From assembly GCA_016717345.1 (NCBI GenBank), contig JADKFR010000001.1:1-64000 (forward strand): a stretch of 64,000 nucleotides of DNA. Direction: 5' to 3'. Shown here in pieces: positions 1-9,522 of this stretch (within the stretch, counting starts at the first letter, position 1; the number at the start of each line of letters is the position of its first letter). The notes below the pieces were generated by a model. It was not told the origin of the DNA. It did not search any database and saw nothing but the letters and a program-made list of their open reading frames with translations. This stretch comes from Propionibacteriaceae bacterium. Its GTDB lineage: Bacteria; Actinomycetota; Actinomycetes; Propionibacteriales; Propionibacteriaceae. The position numbers were made by a program, and so were the translations under genes.

Positions 1-255
1 GGAAGCGACGAGATCGTCTGGCAGATCGAGACCGTTGGCGGACAGACCTGGACTCCCGCCGACTCAAACAGGATGCCCCACTCTCGGCGAGCATCGGACC
101 AATGCCCTGGGCGTGGTTACCGGGGGCTGACAGCCGCAGGTCTGACAGCCCATGGCGGGCTCCTTCTGATCATGTGGTCCGCAGGGCAGCAGCCACCGCG
201 ATGAAGGCGACGCTAGGCTCGCACCGCGCTCCCGGTCCTGGGCTCCAACCTCAAG
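1..255. other. left edge, no confident gene
   Basis: No complete gene can be supported here. On the plus strand, frame 1 runs from the window edge for about 25 codons with G/C-rich third positions and a protein-like composition (W-Q-I-E-T-V-G-G-Q-T-W-T-P-A), so it may be the end of a gene cut by the window and damaged by an indel. On the minus strand a 29-codon frame (153 down to 64) follows a good ribosome binding site (AGAAGGAG) and encodes a Cys-rich peptide beginning M-G-C-Q-T-C-G-C. Neither has a recognisable family. Confidence 0.2.
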
Positions 256-833
256 TCAGGCATCGGCTCTTGGGAAGTGGCGCCCGAACTCCAACGCCAA
301 TTCCGCTTCAAACTCCGCGGCTGTGCTCCAGGTGGAGTCACCGACTCGCCACTGAGTGCCACTCCGAGAGGTGCTCACCACCAACGCGGGTTCGGCAGTG
401 ACCGCTCTGAGCACGAAGGACCCGTCATTTGATTCCAACGCTGCGGTGATGATTGCTGCCAGCTGTTCTCCAGCTGACTCATCCGCCTTCAACGCATCGA
501 TTTCCATGACGCCAGGTGCCACGACATTCGTCATCGTTCTACTCCCGTCGGCTCCAAGTAGATAGGTTGAGAGGGAAGCGCTGCCCCCGGCCACACCGAC
601 CAACTGGAACACATGTGCCGGTTGTGTGAGACGTCGAGCGAGGACGAGTGCTTCCGAACTCACCTCAAGCTCGCCCCCCACGACGTCCGCGATCTCCCGT
701 GATCGTGATGTGCTCCGTGCGATCTTGCCTCAGCCGGCTCGGCGCTCGGCCGCAGCCCCCAAGCTTCGCGAAGGGGCGGCCAGCCGCTGTCTTCAGACAG
801 TAGAAAATCCAACTCTGCTGCGGTGAACTTCAC
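256..833 (-). CDS. EspG-like ESX-associated protein (frameshifted)
   Basis: Two minus-strand frames together look like one protein of about 190 residues. The first starts at GTG 833 after an AGAAAGG site 7 bases upstream and begins V-K-F-T-A-A-E-L-D-F-L. The second runs from about 720 to 256 and carries the body, which ends in G-T-Q-W-R-V-G-D-S-T-W. The break lies near 700-725, where one base gained or lost would join the frames. A start in F-T-x-x-E-L and a C-terminal G-x-x-W-R-V resemble EspG, the cytosolic chaperone of type VII substrates; this is a weak similarity call. It is the last recognisable gene of the type VII block and follows the effector candidate, which is where a chaperone would be expected. 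It could also be an unrelated small protein. Confidence 0.4.
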
Positions 834-1025
834 TAGTGAACCTTTCTTTCGTTGAGGTCGTGACCCTAGTGTCAGCGGAACCAAGCCTCGATTGCGTCCA
901 CTTGGGTGTTGAAGAATCCAGGGACACCCTCGTAGCGCTCCGACTAGTTTGGTCGCGTCGCCTCCCACCTTCTCAAGACCGATCTGGGTGGCTTCTGGTC
1001 GAGGTTGGATTGGAACACTTCAGTC

Positions 1026-1880
1026 TCACCCGATGGTGGTGCCGATCGCGACCCCGGCGTCCCAAGCGCCCAAGCACCAGCCCACCGGCGGGAAGAACAC
1101 GCCCGCCCCAGCGGTCAATCCGTGCGCCGAATCGTAAAGCCCTCCAGCAATGCTTCCCGAACTGAAGCTCTCGTACGCCTTCGCGCCATCAGTGAATGCC
1201 CCGAGCATGCCGCCGGCTCCACCCAGCACCTTTCCAGCGGAGCCCGAGATGATCGACGAACCTGTACCCAGCAGCCCTTGGGCGAAGGTCGACTGGGCGA
1301 ATGGATCGCTGCCATCGTTGGCCATACCGCCCAGACCAGCCAAAATCTGTAAGCCTCCAGGAATCACACCGAACCCACCAGCGGGGGCCACCTCAACTTT
1401 GGCCATCACCTGCTGAAGCGAGGTCAAGGGGTTGAGGCCACCCGCGCCGACCACTTTCAGCAGGTCAATCAATGTGCCCTCGACCGATGATCCGCGCGAA
1501 AGCAGATCTACCAGTCGGTCCGGCAGTTGTGGGGTGGTGATGCCCTGAAGACCTCGGAGCGCCCGCAGGAAGTCAGGGTCAACCGAGGTCCCAGACGAAC
1601 CGCTGCCCGAGTCCAGGCTGGCCAGCACCTGCTCAAGAGCTTCGGACTGAAGCGTGTCGTGCATGGCCGAAAGCGCCGCAACAACACCGCGCAGCATCGG
1701 GACCAGCGACGATCGCCATTGGGATTGAAAGTCCTCTGCGTCATGGCCGGTCCAGGAACTCATCAAGATCTGCAGGTCCAGTCCTCGGATGACCTCGTCT
1801 TCGATACGCTCGCTCTGCCTCTTGGCCAGAGTGGCCAATGCACGCAGGTCATCGGCCGAAGCGCCGAAGAACTCACTCAT
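1026..1880 (-). CDS. WXG-domain type VII secretion effector candidate
   Basis: A 284-residue protein. Residues 1-100 form a WXG100-like helical hairpin with the turn motif S-S-W-T-G-H-D-A near residue 43. A Ser/Gly linker follows (L-D-S-G-S-G-S-S-G-T), then a Gly-rich, hydrophobic region of about 160 residues ending in G-V-A-I-G-T-T-I-G. This layout (WXG head, variable tail) is typical of long substrates of ESX/type VII secretion, and the small hydrophobic tail could insert into membranes. No toxin motif is recognised. The usual Y-x-x-x-D/E export signal after the second helix is not visible. It lies 253 bases after a short WXG100 gene, its likely dimer partner, and just before the EspG-like gene. 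Confidence 0.65.
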   Translation of the reverse strand: MSEFFGASADDLRALATLAKRQSERIEDEVIRGLDLQILMSSWTGHDAEDFQSQWRSSLVPMLRGVVAALSAMHDTLQSEALEQVLASLDSGSGSSGTSVDPDFLRALRGLQGITTPQLPDRLVDLLSRGSSVEGTLIDLLKVVGAGGLNPLTSLQQVMAKVEVAPAGGFGVIPGGLQILAGLGGMANDGSDPFAQSTFAQGLLGTGSSIISGSAGKVLGGAGGMLGAFTDGAKAYESFSSGSIAGGLYDSAHGLTAGAGVFFPPVGWCLGAWDAGVAIGTTIG

Positions 1881-1960
1881 TTCAACCTCGTTTCAGGATA
1901 GTGGTGCAAGTGAGGGCGGGTTTGCATTGAGGTGATGCCTGAAGCACTGTTCCTGGCTGA

Positions 1961-1982
1961 AGCCCAGTTCAGAGAACTGGCT
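1961..1982 (-). terminator. stem-loop between the two WXG genes
   Basis: The arms AGCCCAGTTC (1961-1970) and GAACTGGCT (1974-1982) pair with one bulged base around a 3-base loop. There is no T-tract on either side, so this is more likely an mRNA processing or stability hairpin, or a weak attenuator between the short WXG100 gene and the effector gene, than a true terminator. The rest of 1881-2133 shows no coding signal I trust. Confidence 0.35.
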
Positions 1983-2133
1983 CATCTTTCTGTTGCCCCC
2001 GTAGTTCTGACGAGGTCCTTCCCTCGTGTTGCTTCCTTCTTGCGGTCCGCTGCGCTGCTGCGCGCCGTTCCCCATCGCCTGCTCGAACCGCAAGCTGGGG
2101 TGGAGCGCGGACGCCCCACCCACGAGCCCAAGG

Positions 2134-2403
2134 TCACGCGCTGGCTTGCTCCTGCTGAGTCGCATTGGTCCTCGCGTTGGTGGCAGTTTCTCGCAGCACC
2201 GAACTCACCTGACGCAACTGGCCTGTCAGGGGGCCCTCCCAATCAGAACGGAACTTGAACGCATCGGGTCCCGCCCACTGGGTTGTCCCCAACTTCGTGC
2301 CGATCGCGGTGATGATCTGTTCGATCTCCTCCGCCTTCTGATCCAGCTGAGTCGCCAGACTCCGGACTTCAGTGATGTCCATCCCGTAGTAGGACTGGCT
2401 CAT
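2134..2403 (-). CDS. WXG100 family protein (EsxA/EsxB-like)
   Basis: An 89-residue helical protein with the central turn motif Q-W-A-G (about residue 45), the defining feature of WXG100 proteins, which form helical-hairpin dimers and are exported by type VII secretion. The start chosen is ATG 2403, preceded by GAAGGGAA and giving M-S-Q-S-Y-Y-G-M-D; longer readings lack a ribosome site. The C-terminal tail (N-A-T-Q-Q-E-Q-A-S-A) has no Y-x-x-x-D/E signal, so export may rely on the partner protein or this copy may be the non-signal partner. Its ATG overlaps the stop of the EccC frame by four bases (ATGA), so the two are translationally coupled. Confidence 0.85.
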   Translation of the reverse strand: MSQSYYGMDITEVRSLATQLDQKAEEIEQIITAIGTKLGTTQWAGPDAFKFRSDWEGPLTGQLRQVSSVLRETATNARTNATQQEQASA

Positions 2404-5400
2404 AGTAGATTCCCTTCGCTCCTGCGAGGTCTTGCCTCGCCGTTCTGCCGATAAATGAACAATAGTATCAATGATGCATTGGGCGATGGGAATGGGTTCA
2501 TCGCACCCACGCTGAAGTCCCACAACGGGTAGGACGTGAGCGGCGACCGGCGCGCAGACAGGTGCGCCCGGACAATGTCCGGACGCCAGGAACGAAGCGA
2601 ATGCGCGAACCAGGCAAGTGCATTAGTGCGGCCTGATTGAGCCGCGCCCCAGATCATCACGGTGCCGGCTGGGGCGAACTCAATCGGGGCCAGGGTCTCG
2701 TCGGCAACCCCTAAGACCGGTCTTCCTCGTACGCTCGCCGGCATCGATCTGGCCGAGATCTCCAGCGGAAGTCGACGAACCTCAGCGGGCCGAGGTCCAT
2801 CCAAACCGGAAAGGAAGGACGCCAACTGCTCAATCATGCGGGACTGCGCAGCTACGTTCACGCTGTCCCCCAGGATTGCAAGCTGCAGTTCTTGGGGCAA
2901 TCCCACTTGCATGGCACGTCCGGGTGGGGATGTCGGCGAGAGCACATCCCGGGGCAGATCAAGATAGCGATAGCCATCGTCATCTGACTGTCGCAGGACG
3001 ACTCGACGCTGAAAGGCGCTTGCGAATGAGACCGGCAGTGCCGCCGGTCGGTCGGCGCTTACTGCGAAGTGGATCCCGACCCCACGTCCGTCCACCAGCA
3101 GTTGTTGGAACATCGTGAGGATGGCCTGCCGGTCTGCGGAAGCTTCATAATCAGTGCGGAAGGTACCGATGCCGTCGATAAGCACGAGGATCCGTGGCTC
3201 AGCATGGTTGCCCGATACACGTCGGTACTCGAATATTGTCGCGGTCTTGGCAGCCGTGTACCGGGCAGCACGGCTGTCTGCCTCGGCTCGCAACCAGCGA
3301 AAGAGCCGCAAGATGCGCTCCTCGTCCGCGCCCTCGATGACCGAACCGACGTTGGGCAACGGCTCCAGCAACCCGAGCCCGCCACCGGCGAAGTCGATCC
3401 CATATACATGTACCCCCGCTGATCGCGGCGTAATCGAAGCCGCGATCGCAAGCGAACGAAGCGCGGTCGTCTTGCCGGAACCGCCGGCGCCGTAGAATGC
3501 GATATTGCCCTCCACGTCCGGACGGAAGAACTCGACACGCTGTCGCTGGTTCGCCGGATCGTCCAGAACCCCAAGCACCAGTTCGGTGTCACGCCGCTGA
3601 TCGAGCTTGGACAGGTCGTAGGTGGGCGCCAATGCCTCGAGCCAGGGCTTTCTGGGTGCCGGGACAGCTGCCATTTTGGCCGCTCGAGACATTGTCGCCA
3701 CGAGGCGGTCGATGTCGGTCTCGATATCATCGAGATTTGCGGCCCGTTCCGGCACCCGCCAGAGAACCCCGACCCCAAAGCTGAGTTCCTCAATCTCGAC
3801 CGATGCGGCGATGGCTGCCTGTGGTGTCTTGGCGCCCGGGTAGCCGGCTTGGAATTGCGTAACTCGCCCCGGTCCCGTCTTGGCGGCACCTCGACCCGGT
3901 ATGGCCGGGTCGAAGAACGCCGCAGTCTTCTCACCGAGAACATCGGACGAGTCATGCTCGTCCGCCATACGAAGAGCCACTCGCAAGTTTGTGTTCGCCC
4001 GAAGGTTGTCTTTGATCACGCCGGCGGGTCGCTGGGTTGCAAGGATCAGGTGCAGGCCCAGCGACCGACCGCGCTGTGCCACATCCACCACACCGTCGAC
4101 GAACTCAGGCACCTCTCCGACGAGTGCAGCGAACTCGTCCACCACAATCACCAGACTCGGAGGGCAGTCGGGGTCGCCGCGCTTCTCAAGCTCCGCAAGG
4201 TCCTTGGCCCCTTTGCGGTTCAGTAGGTGCTCGCGGTGGCGCAGTTCCGCCCGGAGACTCGTCAAGGCCCGTCGAACCAAGTATGGGGAAAGGTCGGTTA
4301 CAAGGCCAACCACGTGGGGTAGCTCCAAGCACTTGGCGAAGGCCGCACCGCCCTTGTAGTCGACGAAGAGGAAGGTCACCCGGTCGGGGGAGTGTGCGGC
4401 AGCCATGCCCAGCACCCAAGCCTGCAAGAACTCCGACTTACCGGCGCCAGTCGTACCGCCGACCAGCGCATGTGGCCCCTGGGAGCGCAAGTCGAGCGTG
4501 AAGACGTCCGACCCAGAATGGCCGACGACGGCTCGCAGGCTCACCGGCAGTCTCAACTGTTGCCGCACCGCACCTGGGCGTCGGTCAATCAGGGACTGGT
4601 TCTCCCGCCACCGGGCGACAACTGCATCAGAACTCGTCGCCATTTCCTGACCAGTCAACGCCAAGAGTGACACTGATCGCGGCAGGTCGGAGGCATCCTC
4701 CACCGGCACCCTGCGTCGTGGACTGGGAGAGAATCCGTCCAAGCTGGTCAGCCACGCTGGCATCGATTGATTCGACGCGCACAGGCGTCGTGGTCTCGCC
4801 TTGTCGAACTTGTCCCACCAGTGAGCCAGCGGGAGCCACCTCCAGATAGCTCCGGCAGGCGGCCGGTATCCCTGACCTCGAAGCAGCGCACCAGATGAGG
4901 TGGACCCCGACGTCCGGACCCCGCTCGGCAATCCGAGTGAGACGTGGCTGATCAACCGTCACCTCGTCCACGATGACGACCACACTCGGTAGCGTGGGCT
5001 GCTGGACCTGCTCCTCGTCCGAAACGGGGCCACGCGGTGCAGGGGCTGGGGAGCCTGCCCGGGCGTCAACCAATTCCTCCAATTGAGCCAGGAGCAACTC
5101 ACCGGTCGCGGCGTCTGACGCCAGGTGGACACCCGACAAGGGCGAATGTGGCGAGGACGTGTGCGGCGTCCATTGCAGCCATCGCCAGCGGGACAACCCA
5201 ACTCGAGAGGTGAGGCAGGCCACCGACACCTCCGCGGGGGAATGCATGCAGATGAGTTCGACCACAATCCCACGGGCAACACCTTCCAGCACCGCCGCAT
5301 CGCCACACAGGCCAAGGGAACCGCACGAGCGCAGGTCGGCGATGACCGGTGCGTCGTCGAGGACGGCAAATTCCGCGGCGGCCGCTGTGAGCCGCGCCTC

Positions 5401-6523
5401 GCAGTCTGCCAGTCCTTCGCGCGCACTAGGCAGCTTCGGGACAACGTGCGGTGCGATCTCACCGAGGCCTAGCCGCAACTGGAGGAACTGCGGGTGCTCG
5501 GCGCGCCGCCACCACAGCACTGATCCCAGGCTGGCGGCCGATAACCATGAGTCGGCCACGCTCGGATGAATCATCATCAGGGCCGCCCGCTCTTTTTCGT
5601 GCGCAGTTCTGAGCTCCTGACGAATCCTCTCAAGGTTCGACTCGAAGACCAGCATGGCATCGCGCAACTGTTGGCGGGAACGAAGCTTCTGATCGATGTA
5701 GTTCCCGATTATGAGAATCGGGCTGAGCGCCACGAACACCACGCTGAGGGGATTCCTTGTCGTGAGGAACATGACTGCCCCCATGACCAGCGGCGCGATC
5801 ATGGCCAGCAGCGGGAAGCGTTGTTTGTCGGGGGGTTTCGGAGCCGCGGGGAGCTCGATCTCTGTTTCTGCAAGTCGCGGGAGAACGGTGGGCGAGCGCG
5901 TGAACGGAATGTCGGTCGTGGTCAGGTTCTCCAGCCCCGACCGTCGGACCTGGACGATGGTGAGTTGCGTGTCACCCATGGTGACGACGTCGTCGGGGCC
6001 GATCCGGAAGCCGCCCCACCCGTTGCCCACCGATCAGGACGCCGTTGGCCGAATTCTGGTCGATGATCTCGACTCCGTCGCCGATGGTGACCCGGGCATG
6101 CACCTTGGACACCAACTCGTCAGCTAGCACGACGTCATTGCTGGAACTACGACCGATCAGCGAAGAGCCGAAGGGCAGGGACACTTCCCTGCCGGCCCCG
6201 GGCCCAGCCACGATTCGCAGGACTGCGGCCCCCACAGCCTGCTTTCCGGCCGCTGCCGTTGCCGGGATGACCTCGACCTGCATGCCGGACCTGAGCCCCG
6301 AATCAATCAGGGACGTTGCCGAATCGATAAGCCGCCCGTTGCCAGCGTTCGCCCTGTCGAGGGCGCGCAAGCTCACCGTATGCGGATCGACGGGGTCGCC
6401 GGGCTGAATGGGGTGTGCAGCCGCCAGCGCCGCAGCGATGTCTCCCACCGTCGCCGTGCCGTCGGCCGTGACCAGAAGATCATGTCGCTGGCCCTTGCGA
6501 TTGACGGTGAGTTTGAGCTTCAC
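2400..6523 (-). CDS. eccC: EccC-type FtsK/SpoIIIE ATPase of type VII secretion (two frameshifts)
   Basis: Three consecutive frames (6523-5972, 6030-4627, about 4710-2400) form one protein of roughly 1370 residues. Order: a ubiquitin-like N-terminus (about 1-85), an FHA domain with G-R-S-S-S-N-D and N-S-A-N-G, two membrane segments, a first FtsK domain fragment, then ATPase 1 with Walker A G-G-T-T-G-A-G-K-S (near 4434-4460) and Walker B V-I-V-V-D-E-F, ATPase 2 with G-A-G-G-S-G-K-T-T (near 3462-3491), and the start of ATPase 3 with a degenerate G-A-A-Q-S-G-R-T. The breaks are single-base indels near 6005-6025 (run of G) and near 4700-4720. ATPase 3 stops about 70 residues after its Walker A, before any Walker B. 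EccC is the motor of the ESX/type VII secretion machine in the membrane. The start ATG overlaps the upstream FHA gene by four bases. Confidence 0.85.
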
Positions 6524-7284
6524 GAACCGCTCCTCTGCTGCGAGATGACATTCGCCGCTGCTTCGGCATTCAACAACGGGAGATCGGCGGCCGTGACAAG
6601 CAGGGACGTCACGGCGTACTCGACCAACCGCACCCGACGGTTGACGGCGTAGCCGTCGGCGCCGCCGCGCAGCCCGTCCACCCCGATCCGGTCGAACTTG
6701 TCGCAGACGTTGTCGAGCTTGCGGTTGAACCGGGTGAGCGCCCAGCCGAGCCTCTTGGCGGCGTCCGTGGAGGACGGCACCTCGACCGCGCCTGAGCCTG
6801 GTCGGCGCAGTCGCGTCTCAGCCAGCGACAGGATCAGCAGCTTCTGGGCCGGCGTCAGCGGGACCTGACCGATGGTGGCGTCCCCTGGTGTGTAGGGGAC
6901 GGCGACCGGCGTCGGCGAGAAGGCCGGGCTCGAGGTGAACAGGTTCACTTCATAGGTCGTTGATCCGGCCGAGAACGTCAGGCACATGTGGGCAAAGACG
7001 AGCGGGACGTGGGACCCGGGCGCCAACCACGACTGCATCCGTCCAGCCCTGTCGGAGAGGGTTGCAGCCAGTCGACTTCCGTCATTGGTGACCCACCACA
7101 GGCCGTTGCCGAACACGAGTCTCAAGAAGGTGCGATGCAGGTACGGGTTGTCGTCGATCGCCAGGTCACCTTCACGCCCGATCACGAACTGCTCGTCTAT
7201 TGCGGGGGAATACCATTCGCCCGCGAACTCGACCCGGAGTTCATCCGGACCCAAGGGCCCGCCTTCGAGTTCCACCAGCATCAT
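6520..7284 (-). CDS. FHA-like protein with C-terminal helical domain, type VII block
   Basis: A 254-residue soluble protein. Residues 1-110 resemble an FHA fold (F-V-I-G-R-E-G-D-L-A-I, then H-R-T-F-L-R-L and a later N-D-G-S-R). The C-terminal half (about 145-225) is helical and basic and looks like a winged-helix or response-regulator-type output domain (P-L-T-P-A-Q-K-L-L-I-L-S-L-A-E). FHA domains bind phosphothreonine, so a phosphorylated partner made by the nearby kinase is the likely ligand. The start is ATG 7284 with GGGGAG 8 bases upstream; a second ATG follows directly. It overlaps the EccC start by four bases, suggesting it works with the secretion ATPase. Confidence 0.6.
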   Translation of the reverse strand: MMLVELEGGPLGPDELRVEFAGEWYSPAIDEQFVIGREGDLAIDDNPYLHRTFLRLVFGNGLWWVTNDGSRLAATLSDRAGRMQSWLAPGSHVPLVFAHMCLTFSAGSTTYEVNLFTSSPAFSPTPVAVPYTPGDATIGQVPLTPAQKLLILSLAETRLRRPGSGAVEVPSSTDAAKRLGWALTRFNRKLDNVCDKFDRIGVDGLRGGADGYAVNRRVRLVEYAVTSLLVTAADLPLLNAEAAANVISQQRSGS

Positions 7285-7309
7285 GACAACAGCTCCCCTC
7301 GCGCGGACC

Positions 7310-8476
7310 TCATGGCAGCCCGACCAGGCGGACGGTGCATCCCAGCCCCAAATCGAGCACGTCCCCGTGCCGCAGTCGGCGCGGGGGGTCCTGTGGCAGC
7401 GGGACGGCCGACTGACCGTGTCGGACGAGCGTGGTGCCGTTGTTGCTGCCCAGGTCGCAGCCGAACACCAGCCCGTCCATCACACGCAACACCACGTGGT
7501 TCCTCGAAACGCTTCGATCCGGGCTGGGAACCCGCAGTGTCTGGCAGGCCTCGTCCGACAGACCGGACGGCGCGCGTCCGATCACCACGGTGCCCCGAAT
7601 CTCCACCTGCGCACCGTCCACTGAGACGACCCGGCCGAAGCCGTCCAGGTCGGAGGCTTCATCGACCAAAGCGGTGATCAGGGTCGCGTCGCCGACCGGC
7701 CGAGCGCGCTGCGCGGGCACCCGTGCCGGCCTGACCGGGTCCGCCGGCGCGGCATCCCGCGGGGCCGGGGACGGGGGCAGCGGCGCGATCGGTGCCGAAC
7801 CGATCCCTGAGGCTGGCTCCGTCCCCGGCAGCCTCGGGGTGTCCGTCGAGCCGTCGTCGTCGGGGCGGTCATGGTCTCGGACGTGCCGCACCGCAGCCGC
7901 CTCGACCGGGCGCCGCATGGTCTGCCCCCACAGGTCGGCGAAGGGGTTCGCTTCTGACAGGTCGGGAGGTTCAGGAACCGGCTGTGGGTGGTGGTTCGGT
8001 GCGGGCGGTGGGGGGACGGAATCCGCCGGCGGAGCCGGTTCCTGGCCGACCTCGGCGACGGCGGCATCGATTCCCCAGGCGAGGCCCCCACACTGCGTCA
8101 CCCCGTCGGCAAGAGGCAGGCCCGGCGCCGATTCGCACTCGCCCACCGCGGCCGACCAGCCGTCCGGGAGGTCGCACGCTTCGGCCCGCCCCCTCGCACC
8201 CTTCAAGTCGCGAACGCCGCCGCCTCCGGTGGCGCGGGCAGGTACCCCCACGGTCAGCAAGACCCGTCGCTGCCCGTTACTGACCAGGGCGAAGCCCCGG
8301 TCAGCCACTCCCTGGGACTCGAGAAAGGCAACCACGTGGTCAGGGGTTGAGTTCGCAGCCAGGAGTGCGTGAAGGGACGCCACCTCCGCCGACGCCCAGG
8401 CCGGTGACAGCCATGCAAAGGCCTGGGGCCCGACCACCCCCCAGCCGGCTCCGGGATACCAGGTCACGCCCTTCAT
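7310..8476 (-). CDS. FHA domain-containing protein
   Basis: A 388-residue protein with a C-terminal FHA domain (about residues 285-385; V-V-I-G-R-A-P-S-G, S-V-S-R-N-H, G-S-N-N-G-T-T). The first 150 residues form a separate domain starting M-K-G-V-T-W-Y-P-G-A-G-W, reminiscent of PP2C-like or other phospho-signalling N-termini but not identified. A Pro-rich linker of about 110 residues joins the two. The start at ATG 8476 overlaps the previous stop (ATGA). The FHA signature residues (G-R, S-x-x-H, N-G) are all present, so phosphopeptide binding is likely. One of four FHA modules in this operon. Confidence 0.75.
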   Translation of the reverse strand: MKGVTWYPGAGWGVVGPQAFAWLSPAWASAEVASLHALLAANSTPDHVVAFLESQGVADRGFALVSNGQRRVLLTVGVPARATGGGGVRDLKGARGRAEACDLPDGWSAAVGECESAPGLPLADGVTQCGGLAWGIDAAVAEVGQEPAPPADSVPPPPAPNHHPQPVPEPPDLSEANPFADLWGQTMRRPVEAAAVRHVRDHDRPDDDGSTDTPRLPGTEPASGIGSAPIAPLPPSPAPRDAAPADPVRPARVPAQRARPVGDATLITALVDEASDLDGFGRVVSVDGAQVEIRGTVVIGRAPSGLSDEACQTLRVPSPDRSVSRNHVVLRVMDGLVFGCDLGSNNGTTLVRHGQSAVPLPQDPPRRLRHGDVLDLGLGCTVRLVGLP

Positions 8477-9522
8477 CGGTTCGCTCCCTGCTGGGCCCCG
8501 ACGCGCTGAATCCGCATCACCCGGTCGCCGAACCGCACTCGGGCACCGGCGTCGATGGAGGCCGGTGCCCGGACTGCCAGATCCTTGACTCGTCCGTTCG
8601 CCAGGACGACTTCGCTGCCATTGGTGGAGCCGAGATCTTCGACCCACACCCCCACCTCGTTCGCGCGCACCGCCAGGTGGGTCGCCGAGATGGTGCGCGA
8701 CGGGTCATCGACGACCACCAAGTCGGCCCCTGGATGGGTGGTCCGGGCGGACGGCTGGCGCCCGAGAAGTGCCAGGGACCTGAGCTCGTGGGTCTGCCCG
8801 GTGTCGAAGCGCAGCACCCACGTCGGCTGCGGCGGGACGGTCGCGCCCGCCGGCATGGCCGGTGGTGCGGACGGCCGGACGTCGCCGGTCCGACGTGGTG
8901 GGATGGGGGGCGCAGCCGGCACGGGGGACGGAACGGGCCGTTGCCCCGAAGGCCGCACCTGGATGATGGCCGGTCGGGGCTCTTTCACAGGGGCGAATCG
9001 GGACGCCAATTCTGCCGCCGTGACGGGGTGGAGTGCCACATCGCGACCCAGGCGGAGGTCGATGACGGCCAGCCCCGCCCAACGGTCCTGCCAACTGCGA
9101 CCGTCTTCGTCCCGCGCAACGAGTGCGAGCACAAGGGGAATCGTGCCTGCCGAGAGGACTCCCATGAGCCCCATGACGCTGGCGCGTCCCACCCCTCGCC
9201 AGCCCGGCCGACCCCCAGTCTCCACCTGAACCGTGCGGAGTCCCAGCACGAAGTCAGGGACGGCGCGACCGGCCAGGGCCGCCCATCCAGCGCCGACAAA
9301 GGCCACCAGACCGACGCCGGCTGAGATGGCGGCCGCATACCACCACGCGCGCGTGAAGGCGTCCTCAGGCACGGCATCACCGAGAAACGACAGTGCCATC
9401 GCGCCCAGCAACCAGCCAGGGATCAGGACGAAAGCGCCGCACAGCAGCGTCCGGACCAGGCGAGACCCCCTGGTCGCGGGGACGGTATCGAGAAGGTAGG
9501 GCCACGTCGGCAACGTCGTCAC
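8473..9522 (-). CDS. RDD membrane domain fused to FHA domain
   Basis: A 349-residue protein. The N-terminal 150 residues are an RDD-family membrane domain with about three hydrophobic segments (L-V-R-T-L-L-C-G-A-F, A-A-I-S-A-G-V-G-L-V-A-F and V-M-G-L-M-G-V-L-S-A). A Pro-rich linker leads to a C-terminal FHA domain (A-L-L-G-R-Q-P-S, S-A-T-H-L-A, G-S-T-N-G-S). The start is GTG 9522, which overlaps the transglutaminase stop in GTGA; longer readings run into that gene. A membrane-anchored FHA domain could recruit phosphorylated partners to the secretion or cell-wall complex. RDD-FHA fusions next to DUF58 and MoxR genes are known in actinobacteria. Confidence 0.8.
   Translation of the reverse strand: MTTLPTWPYLLDTVPATRGSRLVRTLLCGAFVLIPGWLLGAMALSFLGDAVPEDAFTRAWWYAAAISAGVGLVAFVGAGWAALAGRAVPDFVLGLRTVQVETGGRPGWRGVGRASVMGLMGVLSAGTIPLVLALVARDEDGRSWQDRWAGLAVIDLRLGRDVALHPVTAAELASRFAPVKEPRPAIIQVRPSGQRPVPSPVPAAPPIPPRRTGDVRPSAPPAMPAGATVPPQPTWVLRFDTGQTHELRSLALLGRQPSARTTHPGADLVVVDDPSRTISATHLAVRANEVGVWVEDLGSTNGSEVVLANGRVKDLAVRAPASIDAGARVRFGDRVMRIQRVGAQQGANR

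Noticed and set aside
1893..2165. 90-codon minus-strand frame between the two WXG genes
   Set aside because: It overlaps the end of the WXG100 gene, includes the hairpin and has non-coding composition; no ribosome site.
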